Shown in pieces: positions 53,701 to 64,000 of a stretch of DNA of 64,000 bases; position 1 is the first letter of the stretch; each line of letters opens with the position of its first letter. The notes under the pieces are model-generated. The model saw nothing but the letters and a program-made list of their open reading frames with translations, did no database searches and was not told the origin of the DNA. This DNA comes from Rhodocyclales bacterium (GTDB lineage: Bacteria > Pseudomonadota > Gammaproteobacteria > Burkholderiales > Rhodocyclaceae). Location: positions 1-64,000 of the forward strand of contig JAQGMG010000003.1 in NCBI GenBank assembly GCA_028292485.1, read 5' to 3'. Both the position numbers and the translations under genes were made by a program.

Positions 53701-55784
53701 CTACCCTTTACTGCATTGAAGCCGCCAACCTGATCATTGTCATTGGTAGAGACACTGGCATTGAATACAAGGACGTTGAGCGGCGCACAATAATTGCCGC
53801 TTGTAATGGGATCTACCCATGGTGATACTTGCTTGAGCCCCACGGCTATGTCGCGCGCCATGCCGCCGCCGCTAGTCTTCGTAAATGCCGTGGTAGCGGT
53901 GCTGCCGCTCAGGTAGCGCATGGTTTCCATATATAGCTCGGACATGGGGTTGCCCCACGAACTGCAGTTGCCTTCGGAGACCTGATTGGCCGGTGGGGTG
54001 GTACCCGTGGGCACAATGCCAATCTGCTGGAAAGTACATGTCGCATATGTGCCATCGCTGTATTGATAATTGTCAATACGGAGTTTATTGAGGGTATATA
54101 TGATGCCAACCCCTCCAGGTTGAGCGATATTGGTGTTGAAAACGCCCGTATCCGGATTTATCTCGTCGTTGGCTGCATCCGCGGACACGCCGTCCAGAGC
54201 AACGTTGCCGCTGAGGGATTTGTTAATCGCCTTCCGGAGTACGCCACCTGATACATTCAACGTATATGACGGAGTCATCAATCCGAACAGGATTCGTGGT
54301 ACCCGTCCTTCGCCGTAGGTTTGCAATAGCCCGGCTGGCTTATAGTTGTTACCGTATTGTTTGCAACTCTCTTGTCCAAGCAAACTACTCTTGCACACTT
54401 CAACTCGCGCGACGTGGTCATACACCCCCCCCGTTGATAGGGCTGTTTCCGCCTTCAAGGGATTTACCGGGCTTGCAGCTATGCCGGAATCCTTATAAAG
54501 GTTGCTATTCGTTGCGTCTTTTTCATTGCGCCAATAGCACTGCCAGCGTTCGTTGGCGGCCCACAAAGCATAATTGCCCTTGGCTACGCGAATTAACGGT
54601 GGAGCTGTAGTGCTTTCGGATTTGTCTGACCCGGGAGTGCCATCACTAATGGTCGTGTTACAAAAGCTTATGCCAACACGAGTCTCATTCTTGACGGTTA
54701 ACACAGTGCTCGACAGCAAGGCGGACCCTGAAATGCTGGACAGACTTACGGAGCCTGATGAGGTCGTTGTGCTTACTACCGCGGTTGTAGTTCTTGAGCC
54801 GTTGGTAATGACTAATTGGTCCCCAGCGTAGTAGGTTCCTGTAGCAGCGAGAGTGGCTGTTGAAGAAGCCGAGATGCTCGTATTGGTGACGGTGGTGCTG
54901 GCGCCGATTACCGGATCCGTTCCGCTTTTTCCTGTAGTAGTGATTGTCAACAGGCCAGATGAAGAGTTATAGCTGCTGACTGTTCCGGTAGTGCTTCCGC
55001 CTGTGTAAGAAACAGTGACATTATTCCCGCTAGCAAATTCCCCCCCCATTACCGTTGCTTGCGTAACGGCATTGATTCGAGGGCTAGACGGTTTTTTTGT
55101 AGTGACCGTTCCAGAAAAATCGGTGGTCGGATACACCGCCGACGATACCGATCCCGTGATGCTCGCTGCCGAAGCGAGCATGCCCGTGAAAGGTGTGAGC
55201 TTGTCGATATCTGAGCCTTTGTAATGTTTAGCCCATGAATGTGCATCGGTTGGAATGCTTGCACGCTCCAGTACTGTCAGCGATGGCGCCGCTGGCGAAG
55301 TAGTGGCGGCTGTGTCGGTGGAGCGGTAGCCGCCGTATAGCACTTTGCGCATTACGTCCAAACGGCTCATCGAGACCCAGTTCAGAAAATTGCCGCTCCA
55401 TGCGCTGGTGCAATAGTGGCGCAATGTTGGTGCCGCATCTGTAGGCAACCCACTCGCCAGACCGCTCGGTTCAAAGCGAGATAAGGTCGTATTGTAGGTG
55501 TAGCATTTGTAGGAGTCGAAGTAGCCGTAATAATCGAAAGTGTTCAGGTACGTAGTTTCATAGCTATCGAGCTTTCCGTTGCCATCGACGTCGGTGTAAT
55601 CGTTGTACGCCTTGTAGAATAATTGATGGTCGCGGGAGGTATTGAGCATCACCATGGGAGTCGCGCGCGTGCCGACGAAGAGCGGACTATCTGCGAGACT
55701 AAGGCTTGCCACGGCCATCGCCGCTGACGGTAAAAGCATGGCAAGGAAGGAGAAAAGACGAAAGACGGTCTTGTGGGTGAGCAT
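50727..55784 (-). CDS. pilY1: PilY1/PilC-type pilus tip adhesin
   Basis: 1685 residues from the ATG at 55784 (GGGAG upstream; an ATG at 55805 has none). A Sec signal ([16 protein letters not shown]) starts the protein. The N-terminal half is large and variable; the C-terminal part (about 1050-1620) is the PilY1 beta-propeller with the calcium loop DTDNDGYVD near 1390. Two further EF-hand-like loops are seen, [12 protein letters not shown] near 65-76 and [12 protein letters not shown] near 1601. A Ser/Thr-rich two-module insert lies near 208-368. The C-terminus has a Cys/Gly-rich tail. PilY1 caps the pilus, counters retraction and binds surfaces. It lies between pilX and pilE. Confidence 0.94.
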   Translation of the reverse strand: MLTHKTVFRLFSFLAMLLPSAAMAVASLSLADSPLFVGTRATPMVMLNTSRDHQLFYKAYNDYTDVDGNGKLDSYETTYLNTFDYYGYFDSYKCYTYNTTLSRFEPSGLASGLPTDAAPTLRHYCTSAWSGNFLNWVSMSRLDVMRKVLYGGYRSTDTAATTSPAAPSLTVLERASIPTDAHSWAKHYKGSDIDKLTPFTGMLASAASITGSVSSAVYPTTDFSGTVTTKKPSSPRINAVTQATVMGGEFASGNNVTVSYTGGSTTGTVSSYNSSSGLLTITTTGKSGTDPVIGASTTVTNTSISASSTATLAATGTYYAGDQLVITNGSRTTTAVVSTTTSSGSVSLSSISGSALLSSTVLTVKNETRVGISFCNTTISDGTPGSDKSESTTAPPLIRVAKGNYALWAANERWQCYWRNEKDATNSNLYKDSGIAASPVNPLKAETALSTGGVYDHVARVEVCKSSLLGQESCKQYGNNYKPAGLLQTYGEGRVPRILFGLMTPSYTLNVSGGVLRKAINKSLSGNVALDGVSADAANDEINPDTGVFNTNIAQPGGVGIIYTLNKLRIDNYQYSDGTYATCTFQQIGIVPTGTTPPANQVSEGNCSSWGNPMSELYMETMRYLSGSTATTAFTKTSGGGMARDIAVGLKQVSPWVDPITSGNYCAPLNVLVFNASVSTNDNDQVGGFNAVKGSPNAVSRTNAVGVAEGLVGKSVFIGNNGTTSNGICTAKTVANLGTLGGICPEAPSQAGTYLMAGMAYYAHVNRIRDVSGVSIDDTTDTTSLRVNTYGVALATNVPRIPITVSGKTVYLQPAYRLDLGATGVGTGTIVDFKLVSQDATKGTFYVNWEDSNFGGDYDQDVIGTLSYEILSSTQIRITTKVIAESTSQPQGFGYVISGTVRDGPHFHSGIENFNFTDPTGALGCTNCLPTDAATSVTYDVIGSASVVELKDPLYYAAKYGGFKEFTSDGKPTTISITSLPNQVIEWDSQKTDGTAGSDGLPDNYFYVNNPAQLEKSLAAAFKAISQSSGGAAVATSSTSLDTGTTVFQGVFDPGYWTGDLRAFDLKLVSGAFVFTKQWSAADKLTSSSGRIIFSANPTTNVGIPFAWGSLNTAQQSSLELVVHGTPTDQGVLDYVRGSGSKEGAGVNSFRVRDTTKLGDIVNSAPVMVNTPGNYGAISSVPIAYTGDSTYGGFAPTRSSLIYVGANDGMLHAFDASTGAGGGTERFAYVPSMVIPNLKYLVNPAYTHKYYVDGSPVAADVKLTVSGSLTWRTALTGALRAGGRGLYALDVTTPDYSTETAIKDSLLWEFTAAHDPGMGYIFERPIITQLRGGKWAVITGNGYNSTTGSAQLFIIYLDQKGAVAPKFLKIDTVVGDSGDTNGLGGVAGIDTDNDGYVDYVYGGDIKGNLWKFDLTGHVYNDATSVSFSKLAVACIDTVVSCTAARVQPITSTPALSTHPTNSKHVLVYFGTGKYFETSDATSTQQQSMYGVWDKTTDGTGAKTATTLQTRDKLLSQTITTDITSGSFRQITDLPMDWTAYSGWVENLPDSGERITGTPVVFNNGVIYNTFVPAALLCGTTAGYGWLMAVNYANGGLYGAFDINKDGTIEDTELAAGTRTTTIGGSTILTGSGGLIVAVGNSVSGDVSATGLKCVGAHCGCPGGGCGGGSGGSANRLSWREIIKPE

Positions 55785-55801
55785 GTGCTTACTCCCGGTG
55801 A

Positions 55802-56353
55802 TCATTGGTAGATCACGCTTTGCAGCGTGACTTGTGTGTTGGGGTCGCGGCCTGGAGCATGTGCGGTAACGCGAATGACTTTCTTGCCAGTGAGTCCTGA
55901 TCCCACGTCCATCGTGCCCAAATATTCGGCGAAGTAGCCCGGGTCGTAAGCGAGGTTACTGGGCAAACGCTTCGTCAAGTCGGTTCGGTCAATACCGAAG
56001 TGCAGGTTCGTTGCATCCAGACGACTATTAGCCCATTTTGCATACGTATTTGGATCTGGTGCATTTCCAGTGGTGCACAGGCCGTTCTCACATGTGCTCT
56101 TGAAGTCCGTAGCTGTATTTGCCGTCTTGGCTGCCTCTTCACCAATTCGGAGAGCTGTTTCGGCAGCTTCAAAGGCTATGGATTTGTCGCGGCCGTTGCT
56201 CGCCATTCGTTCTTCGACACCAGCTGCTTGCATGCTCGTCGCGCCAATCAGTGTCAGCATGACCAGAAACACTAGTACGACGACTAGAGTCAGGCCCTGC
56301 TCCCGCGAATGCAAGTTGCGGCAGGAGGGAAGTGAATGTCGCCTTGTCTTCAT
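55802..56353 (-). CDS. pilX: Type IV pilus minor pilin PilX
   Basis: 183 residues. The N-terminus has the prepilin-like motif REQG|LTLVVVLVFLVMLTLIGATSMQAAGVEERMASN, typical of PilX; the Glu5 position is occupied by Val, also usual for this class. The mature part has cysteines at about 88 and 93 (CENGLC). It lies between pilW and pilY1 (18 bp to the pilY1 start) and forms part of the initiation complex. Confidence 0.92.
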   Translation of the reverse strand: MKTRRHSLPSCRNLHSREQGLTLVVVLVFLVMLTLIGATSMQAAGVEERMASNGRDKSIAFEAAETALRIGEEAAKTANTATDFKSTCENGLCTTGNAPDPNTYAKWANSRLDATNLHFGIDRTDLTKRLPSNLAYDPGYFAEYLGTMDVGSGLTGKKVIRVTAHAPGRDPNTQVTLQSVIYQ

Positions 56354-56355
56354 GG

Positions 56356-57318
56356 TTAGCCCCTGTTACGAATGCGAACGGTAAAGTTCACCGGGAACCG
56401 TAAGCGATGATCAGTGGCCGTCTTGGCGGTGCCGTTGCAGTCAGTGTAGCCATCGCCAGTAGTGAGCCCTTGATCTTTGCTGGAAACAAGCATACAAACG
56501 CGGACGGCTACGATGTCTGTCCAATGGGTAACGTCAGATGCGTTAACGTAGCGATCGGGATATTTATCTGTATTGATGTCCTCGCCGTAATCGAACCGCA
56601 ATTCCTCGATGCCGACTGCAATGGTGGACTTTGTATTTCCTGTAACTTGTACAAGTTCGTTGCTACTGGAAATGTAATAAGCCCGATCCAAGAATCGGTA
56701 AACTGAAGCGGCTGATTTCACGTACACGCCGCTCAATGGCGTGTGCGTAATAGTGTTACCCGCCACGACATCTGTGCTGGGCTTGAATGTGTCAGCTTTC
56801 GTGCAATCGGCGATAATCAAGGGGCCTGTCGCGGCGTAGTTAGCAGTATTTGCGACGACGATATTGTCCGCGGTCCCCGCCATAGCTGCGCTAAGGTTAT
56901 TCGCATCGCGAGAAGCAAATTGCAGGCGAACGGCGTCAGAGCCCGCTTTGGCGTCCGTTTTGTCAATACTGCCAAGCGTCGTGGATGTGATGTCCCAATT
57001 GTCCTTGCCGTTGATTGCACCGCTATACGTGACCCCATCGTTCTCTTTGAGTCCCGTGGTCGTAGTGAGATCTCTTCTGCACCCCAATTGCCCTGCGGTA
57101 CGCAGGTCCTCGGCAATTGCGGCTTGTGCAAAGCGCAAGGTCTCCTGATAGCGTGAAAGAGCATCCGCATATCGGGCGGTTTGTCGTGAAGAAATGAAGA
57201 CTGATGCGGCAACGGTTGAGACAACAAGCGAAATGACCATAGCGACCATCATTTCGATCAACGTTAGCCCCCTATACGAGCAGGGGGTAACGGGACGTTG
57301 GCGTAATATTTTACTCAT
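56356..57318 (-). CDS. pilW: Type IV pilus minor pilin PilW
   Basis: 320 residues. The prepilin motif YRG|LTLIEMMVAMVISLVVSTVAASVFISSRQTARY with Glu5 is that of PilW; the long globular part has several cysteines, and VGIEELRFDYGED and the C-terminal VRVC..TDCN..RLRFPVNFTVRIRNRG pattern are typical. It overlaps pilV by 4 nt and is 2 bp from pilX. Confidence 0.92.
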   Translation of the reverse strand: MSKILRQRPVTPCSYRGLTLIEMMVAMVISLVVSTVAASVFISSRQTARYADALSRYQETLRFAQAAIAEDLRTAGQLGCRRDLTTTTGLKENDGVTYSGAINGKDNWDITSTTLGSIDKTDAKAGSDAVRLQFASRDANNLSAAMAGTADNIVVANTANYAATGPLIIADCTKADTFKPSTDVVAGNTITHTPLSGVYVKSAASVYRFLDRAYYISSSNELVQVTGNTKSTIAVGIEELRFDYGEDINTDKYPDRYVNASDVTHWTDIVAVRVCMLVSSKDQGLTTGDGYTDCNGTAKTATDHRLRFPVNFTVRIRNRG

Positions 57319-57902
57319 GGCTGAAATACCATAACGTAACGCTGCGTCGTGCTCGACGTTCCGTCCGCACTCCCCCCCGAACGCGATTCATTCCAAAGAA
57401 GCTTGATAGCAATCGAGCCCGCTGCTCCATCACACCCAGTATTGGAAATTGAGCCATCTGTGGCCAATACGCCGTCATTCGCATTATTACTAGCATCGAA
57501 GCACACGATTCCTTTGCCTTGCGGAAGTATCTTGGCAACGAGCGCTTCCCATTTTTCGGCGTCAAAGGCGGCCATTTCTTCTGGGGAGCATATAGCGGTG
57601 GATGCCTGGCAGTTTTTACCCGCTGCCGAAGGCGCCGCCGAATTTAGGGCAGATGTATATTTATTGGCTGCGGAAGTGAAGCTAAACGCCCCACTATTTG
57701 CCCGCATGCGCTCGGCGATGTCGTTAGCCAGAGAGACAGCAACAGAGTGGTATACCGAGGATTGATTGCGTCCAATGACTGAGGTCAGTAAGCCTGCCAC
57801 ACCGAGCAAGCCGACCGAAAACACGACAATGGCCACGAGCACTTCGATGAGCGTAAAGCCGGCGACGCGTTTGATGCAAAGAGGAGTGTTTTTTGAGGGC
57901 AT
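57315..57902 (-). CDS. pilV: Type IV pilus minor pilin PilV
   Basis: 195 residues. AG|FTLIEVLVAIVVFSVGLLGVAGLLTSVIGRNQSSVYHSVAVSLANDIAERMRAN is the PilV signature (FTLIEVLVA...GLLG...ANDIAERMRAN). Cysteines at about 105 and 110 (CQASTAIC). It overlaps pilW by 4 nt and follows the fimT/fimU gene by 19 bp. Confidence 0.93.
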   Translation of the reverse strand: MPSKNTPLCIKRVAGFTLIEVLVAIVVFSVGLLGVAGLLTSVIGRNQSSVYHSVAVSLANDIAERMRANSGAFSFTSAANKYTSALNSAAPSAAGKNCQASTAICSPEEMAAFDAEKWEALVAKILPQGKGIVCFDASNNANDGVLATDGSISNTGCDGAAGSIAIKLLWNESRSGGSADGTSSTTQRYVMVFQP

Positions 57903-57921
57903 GGATTCTTTTGAACTAAGT

Positions 57922-58527
57922 CTAACTACAGCTGCTGGTACCTGTGGTGACCTGCCCTGAGAGAATCACCGATACGGAAATTCCCGGTTTGCCCAGGCCC
58001 GATGCCCCATAGGTGCAAACGTTGAAAGTTCCCGTTTGGCGGGCTCCACCAAGCTGATCTAAAGTGAGCATTTTGCTCGAAGCGATGGTCTCTGAGCTAT
58101 CAACAAAAATCATCGTGGAACCCAAGTTGTTGCGAACGCGCAATACTTGATCAGCCAGCAATTGATTTGACCCGTCTTGCGCTCCGAAGTAAATAATCCA
58201 TCCATCGTTCCACGTTTGCCCATCTGTTCCGCAGATAAATTTGGGTTCCGTGCCGGTGGGAAGGGCGGCGAGTGGGCATAAGCTAACGTTAGCGCGTCGG
58301 CGCGCTGCTTCATTCCGAGCGTAGGAAACATCGCTCTGCAATGCAGAGGCGTTGCCTCTGATGCGATTCAAACGTAAAGTTTCTTGCAGACTCGGTAGTC
58401 CAATGGCCGCTAGAATCCCCACGATTGCCAACACGATTGCCAGTTCAATCATCGTGAAGCCACATCCTGTGAGGCGATGGCGGCATTGCAAAACTGCGCT
58501 GCCCTCTGGTGCGTGCGTCCGGCTCAT
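57922..58527 (-). CDS. GspH/FimT-type minor pseudopilin (FimT/FimU)
   Basis: 201 residues from the ATG at 58527; earlier in-frame codons do not fit a prepilin leader as well. CG|FTMIELAIVLAIVGILAAIGLPSLQETLRLNRIRGNASALQSDVSYARNEAARR is the GspH/FimU pattern, with Glu5 and the SYARNEA helix end. It heads the minor pilin operon. The gene could be fimT or fimU; I cannot separate them by eye. The 278-bp region upstream to aceB shows no gene and no sigma-54 motif. Confidence 0.88.
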   Translation of the reverse strand: MSRTHAPEGSAVLQCRHRLTGCGFTMIELAIVLAIVGILAAIGLPSLQETLRLNRIRGNASALQSDVSYARNEAARRRANVSLCPLAALPTGTEPKFICGTDGQTWNDGWIIYFGAQDGSNQLLADQVLRVRNNLGSTMIFVDSSETIASSKMLTLDQLGGARQTGTFNVCTYGASGLGKPGISVSVILSGQVTTGTSSCS

Positions 58528-58805
58528 TTTTCTTGGTCCATTAATGCAATGTGGCGATGCAGACATGGCTATAACGCATCTATCCTGGCTGAAGTTTAGC
58601 CTTGGCCGTGCAAAAGCGCGCTGCACTTGGATGAACGGGGCAGAGCTGTCGATAGGCGTTTTGATCGGCTGACACTTCCGTGACGGAATTGGCATCCTTG
58701 GCCGCCGTTGCGTGCGAAAACTGACCGCTGATCAGCGATAACTAATATGGGAGCCTCGGCTATGCTGCCTGTATTGCAACGCATTACTGATTTTCTGGAG
58801 CAACT

Positions 58806-60395
58806 ATGGCTGGGCTGATTGAAGGCGTCGAGGCGAGGACACCAAGCGGGACTCTGCCTGATCTTGTGTTGCCGGTCTTGGCGCTGCTAGTTAAATTGCA
58901 TCGTGCATTTGAGCCACGGAGACAGGCTTTGCTGGCGGCTCGCCTTGTGCGGCAGGACGCGCTGGATGCCATGGAATTGCCATGTTTCTTAACTGAGATG
59001 GCTGATATACGGGGGAGTGAATGGGGCATTGGTCCGCTGCCGAAAGTGTTATGTTGCCGACGCGTGGAAATCACCGGCCCGGTCGAGCGCAAGATGATCA
59101 TCAACGCGCTGAACTCTGGCGCGGATTCCTATATGGCCGACTTCGAGGATTCGAATACGCCGAACTGGGAAAACCAGATTCGGGGCCAAATCAACCTGAT
59201 GGATGCGGTGCGCGGCACGATCAGTCTTGAGCAGAATGGCAAGCACTACAAGCTCAATGACAAGGTCGCGACGCTGCTGGTGCGGCCGCGTGGCTGGCAT
59301 CTGGATGAAAAGCACGTGTTGGTGGATGGCCAACTGGTGTCGGGCGGTATCTTCGATTTCGCTTTGTTCTTTTTTCACAATGCGAAGGAATTGATTGCGC
59401 GCGGTTCAGGGCCGTTCTTTTATCTGCCCAAGCTGGAGAGCCATCTCGAAGCACGCCTCTGGAATGACATTTTCATCATGGCGCAGGATGAATTGGGCAT
59501 TCCACGTGGAACCATCAAGGCGACGGTGCTGATTGAAACCATTGTTGCCGCTTTTGAGATGGAGGAAATTCTTTATGAGCTGCGCGAGCACAGTGCGGGT
59601 CTGAATGCGGGGCGTTGGGATTACATTTTCTCGTGCATCAAGAAGTTCAAGGCTAACAAGGATTTCTGCCTGGCTAATCGCAGCAGCATCACGATGACAT
59701 CGCCATTCATGCGGGCGTATGCGTTGTCGCTGGTCAAGGTGTGTCATAAGCGCGGCGCGCCGGCGATTGGCGGTATGAGCGCTTTGATCCCGATCAAGAG
59801 TGATCCGGTGGCGAACGAAAAAGCCATGGCCGGCATTCGCGCCGACAAGACGCGCGATGCGCAGGATGGTTTTGATGGTGGCTGGGTGGCTCATCCGGGC
59901 CTGGTGCCAATTGCCATGGAAGAGTTCGTGAAGGTGCTGGGTGACAAGCCGAATCAGCTGGACAAGCAACGTGATGATGTGAATTTCACGGCGGCTGACT
60001 TGTTGAATTTCCAGCCTGAACAGCCGATTACTGAAGCCGGGCTGCGCAACAACATCAACGTTGGCATTCACTATCTGGGTTCGTGGTTGGCGGGCAATGG
60101 CTGTGTGCCGATTCACAATCTGATGGAGGACGCGGCGACGGCCGAGATCAGTCGTTCGCAGGTATGGCAGTGGGTGCGATCGCCGAAGGGTGTGCTGGAT
60201 GACGGTCGCAAGGTGACTGAAGAGCTGGTGCGCGAGCTGATTGTCGAGGAGTTGTTGAAGGTCAAGGCGAGCGTGGGAGGTAATGGGGAAGCGACGGGCA
60301 CGTATGATCGTGCGGCCGAAATCTTCGAAACGATGTCGCTGGCAGAGGAGTATCCAGCGTTCCTGACTTTGCCGCTCTACGAGGAGCTCGATTAG
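58806..60395 (+). CDS. aceB: Malate synthase A
   Basis: 529 residues, the A-isoform length. It condenses acetyl-CoA and glyoxylate to malate in the glyoxylate shunt. Active-site features: Arg162 in LLVRPRGWHLDEKH, Glu244 in VLIETI, the signature EHSAGLNAGRWDYIFS (261-276) and the catalytic Asp near EDAATAEISRSQVWQW. GGAG lies 7 nt upstream of the ATG. Isocitrate lyase, the partner enzyme, is not in the window. The convergent icd gene downstream encodes the competing enzyme for isocitrate. Confidence 0.95.
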   Translation: MAGLIEGVEARTPSGTLPDLVLPVLALLVKLHRAFEPRRQALLAARLVRQDALDAMELPCFLTEMADIRGSEWGIGPLPKVLCCRRVEITGPVERKMIINALNSGADSYMADFEDSNTPNWENQIRGQINLMDAVRGTISLEQNGKHYKLNDKVATLLVRPRGWHLDEKHVLVDGQLVSGGIFDFALFFFHNAKELIARGSGPFFYLPKLESHLEARLWNDIFIMAQDELGIPRGTIKATVLIETIVAAFEMEEILYELREHSAGLNAGRWDYIFSCIKKFKANKDFCLANRSSITMTSPFMRAYALSLVKVCHKRGAPAIGGMSALIPIKSDPVANEKAMAGIRADKTRDAQDGFDGGWVAHPGLVPIAMEEFVKVLGDKPNQLDKQRDDVNFTAADLLNFQPEQPITEAGLRNNINVGIHYLGSWLAGNGCVPIHNLMEDAATAEISRSQVWQWVRSPKGVLDDGRKVTEELVRELIVEELLKVKASVGGNGEATGTYDRAAEIFETMSLAEEYPAFLTLPLYEELD

Positions 60396-60548
60396 GCCCC
60401 GAATAGTTCGTTGCCTTTGCTTTTCAGGGCGGAAAACGCTACATTCGCGGGCTACCCGGCTGGCCGCTGTCGCAGGATCGAGTTGCAAGAGAGTGTGGCC
60501 GGATTTGATTTCATCAGGCTTTATCAAAGCAATTTAAGGAGATTTATC

Positions 60549-60695
60549 ATGGCCATTACCCGCAAACGCCGTTCTGGAATCGAACGCCGCAGCCTGAGCA
60601 AGGCTGCAAAGCGCCTGTTCATGGGAATGCCACGTTCAGTGATGCGCGCTGTTTACCAAGCCGAGTGCCACTTCAAGCAAAAGAAGCCGCTCTGA
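60549..60695 (+). CDS. 48-residue basic protein of unknown function
   Basis: The ATG at 60549 has a perfect AAGGAG 7 nt upstream and the frame ends before a strong terminator, so it looks like a real gene. The protein (MAITRKRRSGIERRSLSKAA start) has 13 Lys/Arg and few acids, and an amphipathic C-terminal part (RSVMRAVYQAECHFKQKK) with one cysteine. It could bind nucleic acid or acidic proteins. No family recognised. It lies 153 bp after aceB on the same strand and may share its transcript or have its own promoter. Confidence 0.7.
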   Translation: MAITRKRRSGIERRSLSKAAKRLFMGMPRSVMRAVYQAECHFKQKKPL

Positions 60696-60717
60696 TCTGG
60701 TCAGGCAAAGAATCAAC

Positions 60718-60745
60718 AAAAAGCCCCGCGATTGCGGGGCTTTTT
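60718..60745. terminator. Bidirectional intrinsic terminator between the small gene and icd
   Basis: AAAAAGCCCCGC / GCGGGGCTTTTT around a GATT loop is a classic hairpin with five T on each strand. It serves the small basic gene (plus strand) and icd (minus strand). Confidence 0.92.
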
Positions 60746-60778
60746 GTTGGGAGCGGTTTTCACCGCGCTGCCTTCTTG

Positions 60779-63058
<2,280 letters not shown>

Positions 63059-63233
63059 TCAAGCAGGCCAGCGATTCTACGGATGGGAAATTCATGCGGC
63101 CAGGCGGGTTTCTGCAGGAGCGCTCACCCGGGCCATATGGCCAAACTCAACCCTGGCTCAGTGAGGCAGCGTAGATCTGTGCCGGGATGTGGCAAGTGGC
63201 ATCGGCACGGGCCGAAGGGGTTGTTGCGGGCAA

Positions 63234-64000
63234 TCAGAATTCGTTGGCCTTGACGCCATGCTTCTTGAGCAAGGCATGGAAGTACGAGGTGATTGCCTTG
63301 AGGCGCTCGTTGCCCGGATCCTGCTTGCGAACGCGTTCGATGTGCGAGCGCGCATCGGCCGCAAAGCGGGGATTCCAGCCGAGGTTTTCGATGTGCTTGA
63401 GCAACGCCAAGGAGGCGTTGAAAAGCACATTGTTGTTGCCGGGCATCTTGTTGACGGCTTGCATCATCTGCCTGACTGAGCCGTCAAAGTCGCCGCGCTG
63501 TGCGAGTTGCGCGCCTTGTGCCATGAGTTCTTTGACTTCTTCCTTCACGCGGTGAGCCAGTTGCTCGCCGAGTTCGGGGCGCCCCAATTCCACCAGCATA
63601 TTCTTGATACGCTCGACCGCTTCATCGTCGGCCGCGTGGCGCATGACATCCATGATGACGGCTGCCGCTTCTTCATCACGTTGATTTTCGATGCAGATGC
63701 GCGCCAGGTCTTTCTTCAGCGCCAAGGTGGCCCCCAGCCGCGGGTCATTGTGTTTGATAGCATCATCGAGCGCCGCACTGGCGCCTTCAGTATCACCTGC
63801 CTGCGTGGCGACCATGGCTGTCGACAGGGCTTTGCACAGCGGTGTTTTGGCCAGGCCATCCATGCTGCGTTCCATATCGCGCAGCGTGGCAGTTGCAGCC
63901 AGGGCATCGCCGGCCTGCAACTGGGCTTTTACGAGCAGCACATGGTCTTCCGGGTCACGGAAGTCCGAGTATTTTCCCTTGCGCACTACTTCCGACATCG
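63234..64000 (-). CDS. C-terminal part of a TPR-containing protein (5' end beyond window)
   Basis: At least 254 residues; the frame stays open to the right edge, so the ATG at 63998 is probably internal. Helical repeats are visible: HVLLVKAQLQAGDALAATATLRDME, ALSTAMVATQAGDTEGASAALDDAIKH, and NVLFNASLALLKHIENLGW. The end resembles the C-terminal region of response-regulator-TPR fusion proteins of betaproteobacteria and pseudomonads, in which case the missing N-terminus would be a receiver domain. This last point is from memory and cannot be checked here. Confidence 0.7.
   Translation of the reverse strand, partial: MSEVVRKGKYSDFRDPEDHVLLVKAQLQAGDALAATATLRDMERSMDGLAKTPLCKALSTAMVATQAGDTEGASAALDDAIKHNDPRLGATLALKKDLARICIENQRDEEAAAVIMDVMRHAADDEAVERIKNMLVELGRPELGEQLAHRVKEEVKELMAQGAQLAQRGDFDGSVRQMMQAVNKMPGNNNVLFNASLALLKHIENLGWNPRFAADARSHIERVRKQDPGNERLKAITSYFHALLKKHGVKANEF

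Noticed and set aside
58528..58805. Search for a PilR/sigma-54 promoter before the minor pilin operon
   Set aside because: No TGGCAC-N5-TTGC-like element with correct spacing was found on the minus strand.

Overview
The window looks like chromosome of a motile, pilus-bearing betaproteobacterium of the order Burkholderiales, possibly near Oxalobacteraceae. This is inferred from the ispH-fkpB-lspA-ileS-ribF block, the PP0621-pilS-pilR order, the flgNM/flgA/flgB-J organisation and the protein sequences themselves; no database search was possible. Most genes are recognisable. I see no transposase, integrase, prophage, CRISPR array or obvious defence island. I did not find a clearly new multi-gene system; the best leads are regulatory (flgA-flgB region), repeat elements and a few odd proteins.

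Layout. 1-10.9 kb: a biofilm-adhesin locus on the minus strand: ABC exporter, HlyD-type adaptor and LuxR-type regulator, joined by 4-nt overlaps, then a giant LapA-like adhesin with an N-terminal retention module and at least 17 Ig-like repeats that runs off the left edge. 11-15 kb: a PMT-family glycosyltransferase divergent from an MsbA-like ABC transporter. 15-21 kb: housekeeping block ispH, fkpB, lspA, ileS, ribF (minus strand). 21-28 kb: mixed small loci: oligogalacturonate lyase, YciI-like protein, rhomboid protease, two exported hypotheticals, a ParA-like ATPase, a PPK2 polyphosphate kinase and YbiB. 28-31.8 kb: LEA-type lipoprotein, PP0621-like protein, and the PilS/PilR two-component system.

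31.8-44.9 kb: flagellar genes. flgN-flgM and flgA lie on the minus strand, flgB to flgJ on the plus strand (rod, hook, hook cap, L- and P-ring, muramidase). Four genes (type I asparaginase, SRPBCC protein, cupin anti-sigma-like protein, ECF sigma factor) sit between flgM and flgA. The 500-bp flgA-flgB intergenic region holds a near-consensus sigma-54 promoter, an upstream palindrome and an in-frame leader ahead of flgB. 45-49.6 kb: bioA, yaaA, a cytosolic-type M14 carboxypeptidase, queF and tRNA-Thr(CGT). 49.6-58.5 kb: the minor pilin operon fimT/fimU-pilV-pilW-pilX-pilY1-pilE followed by a TonB-like gene (minus strand). 58.8-64 kb: malate synthase A, a 48-residue basic protein, monomeric NADP-isocitrate dehydrogenase, and the C-terminal part of a TPR protein cut by the right edge.

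How the parts fit: surface life dominates, with an adhesin and its type I secretion machinery, type IV pilus assembly initiators and their PilSR regulator, and the flagellar basal body and hook. Malate synthase and isocitrate dehydrogenase lie at the glyoxylate/TCA branch point. Three unrelated palindromic intergenic repeat families (a REPIN-like pair at about 6.1 and 15.0 kb, a MITE-like element at 16.1 kb, and a long hairpin at 26.8 kb) account for most of the non-coding structure.
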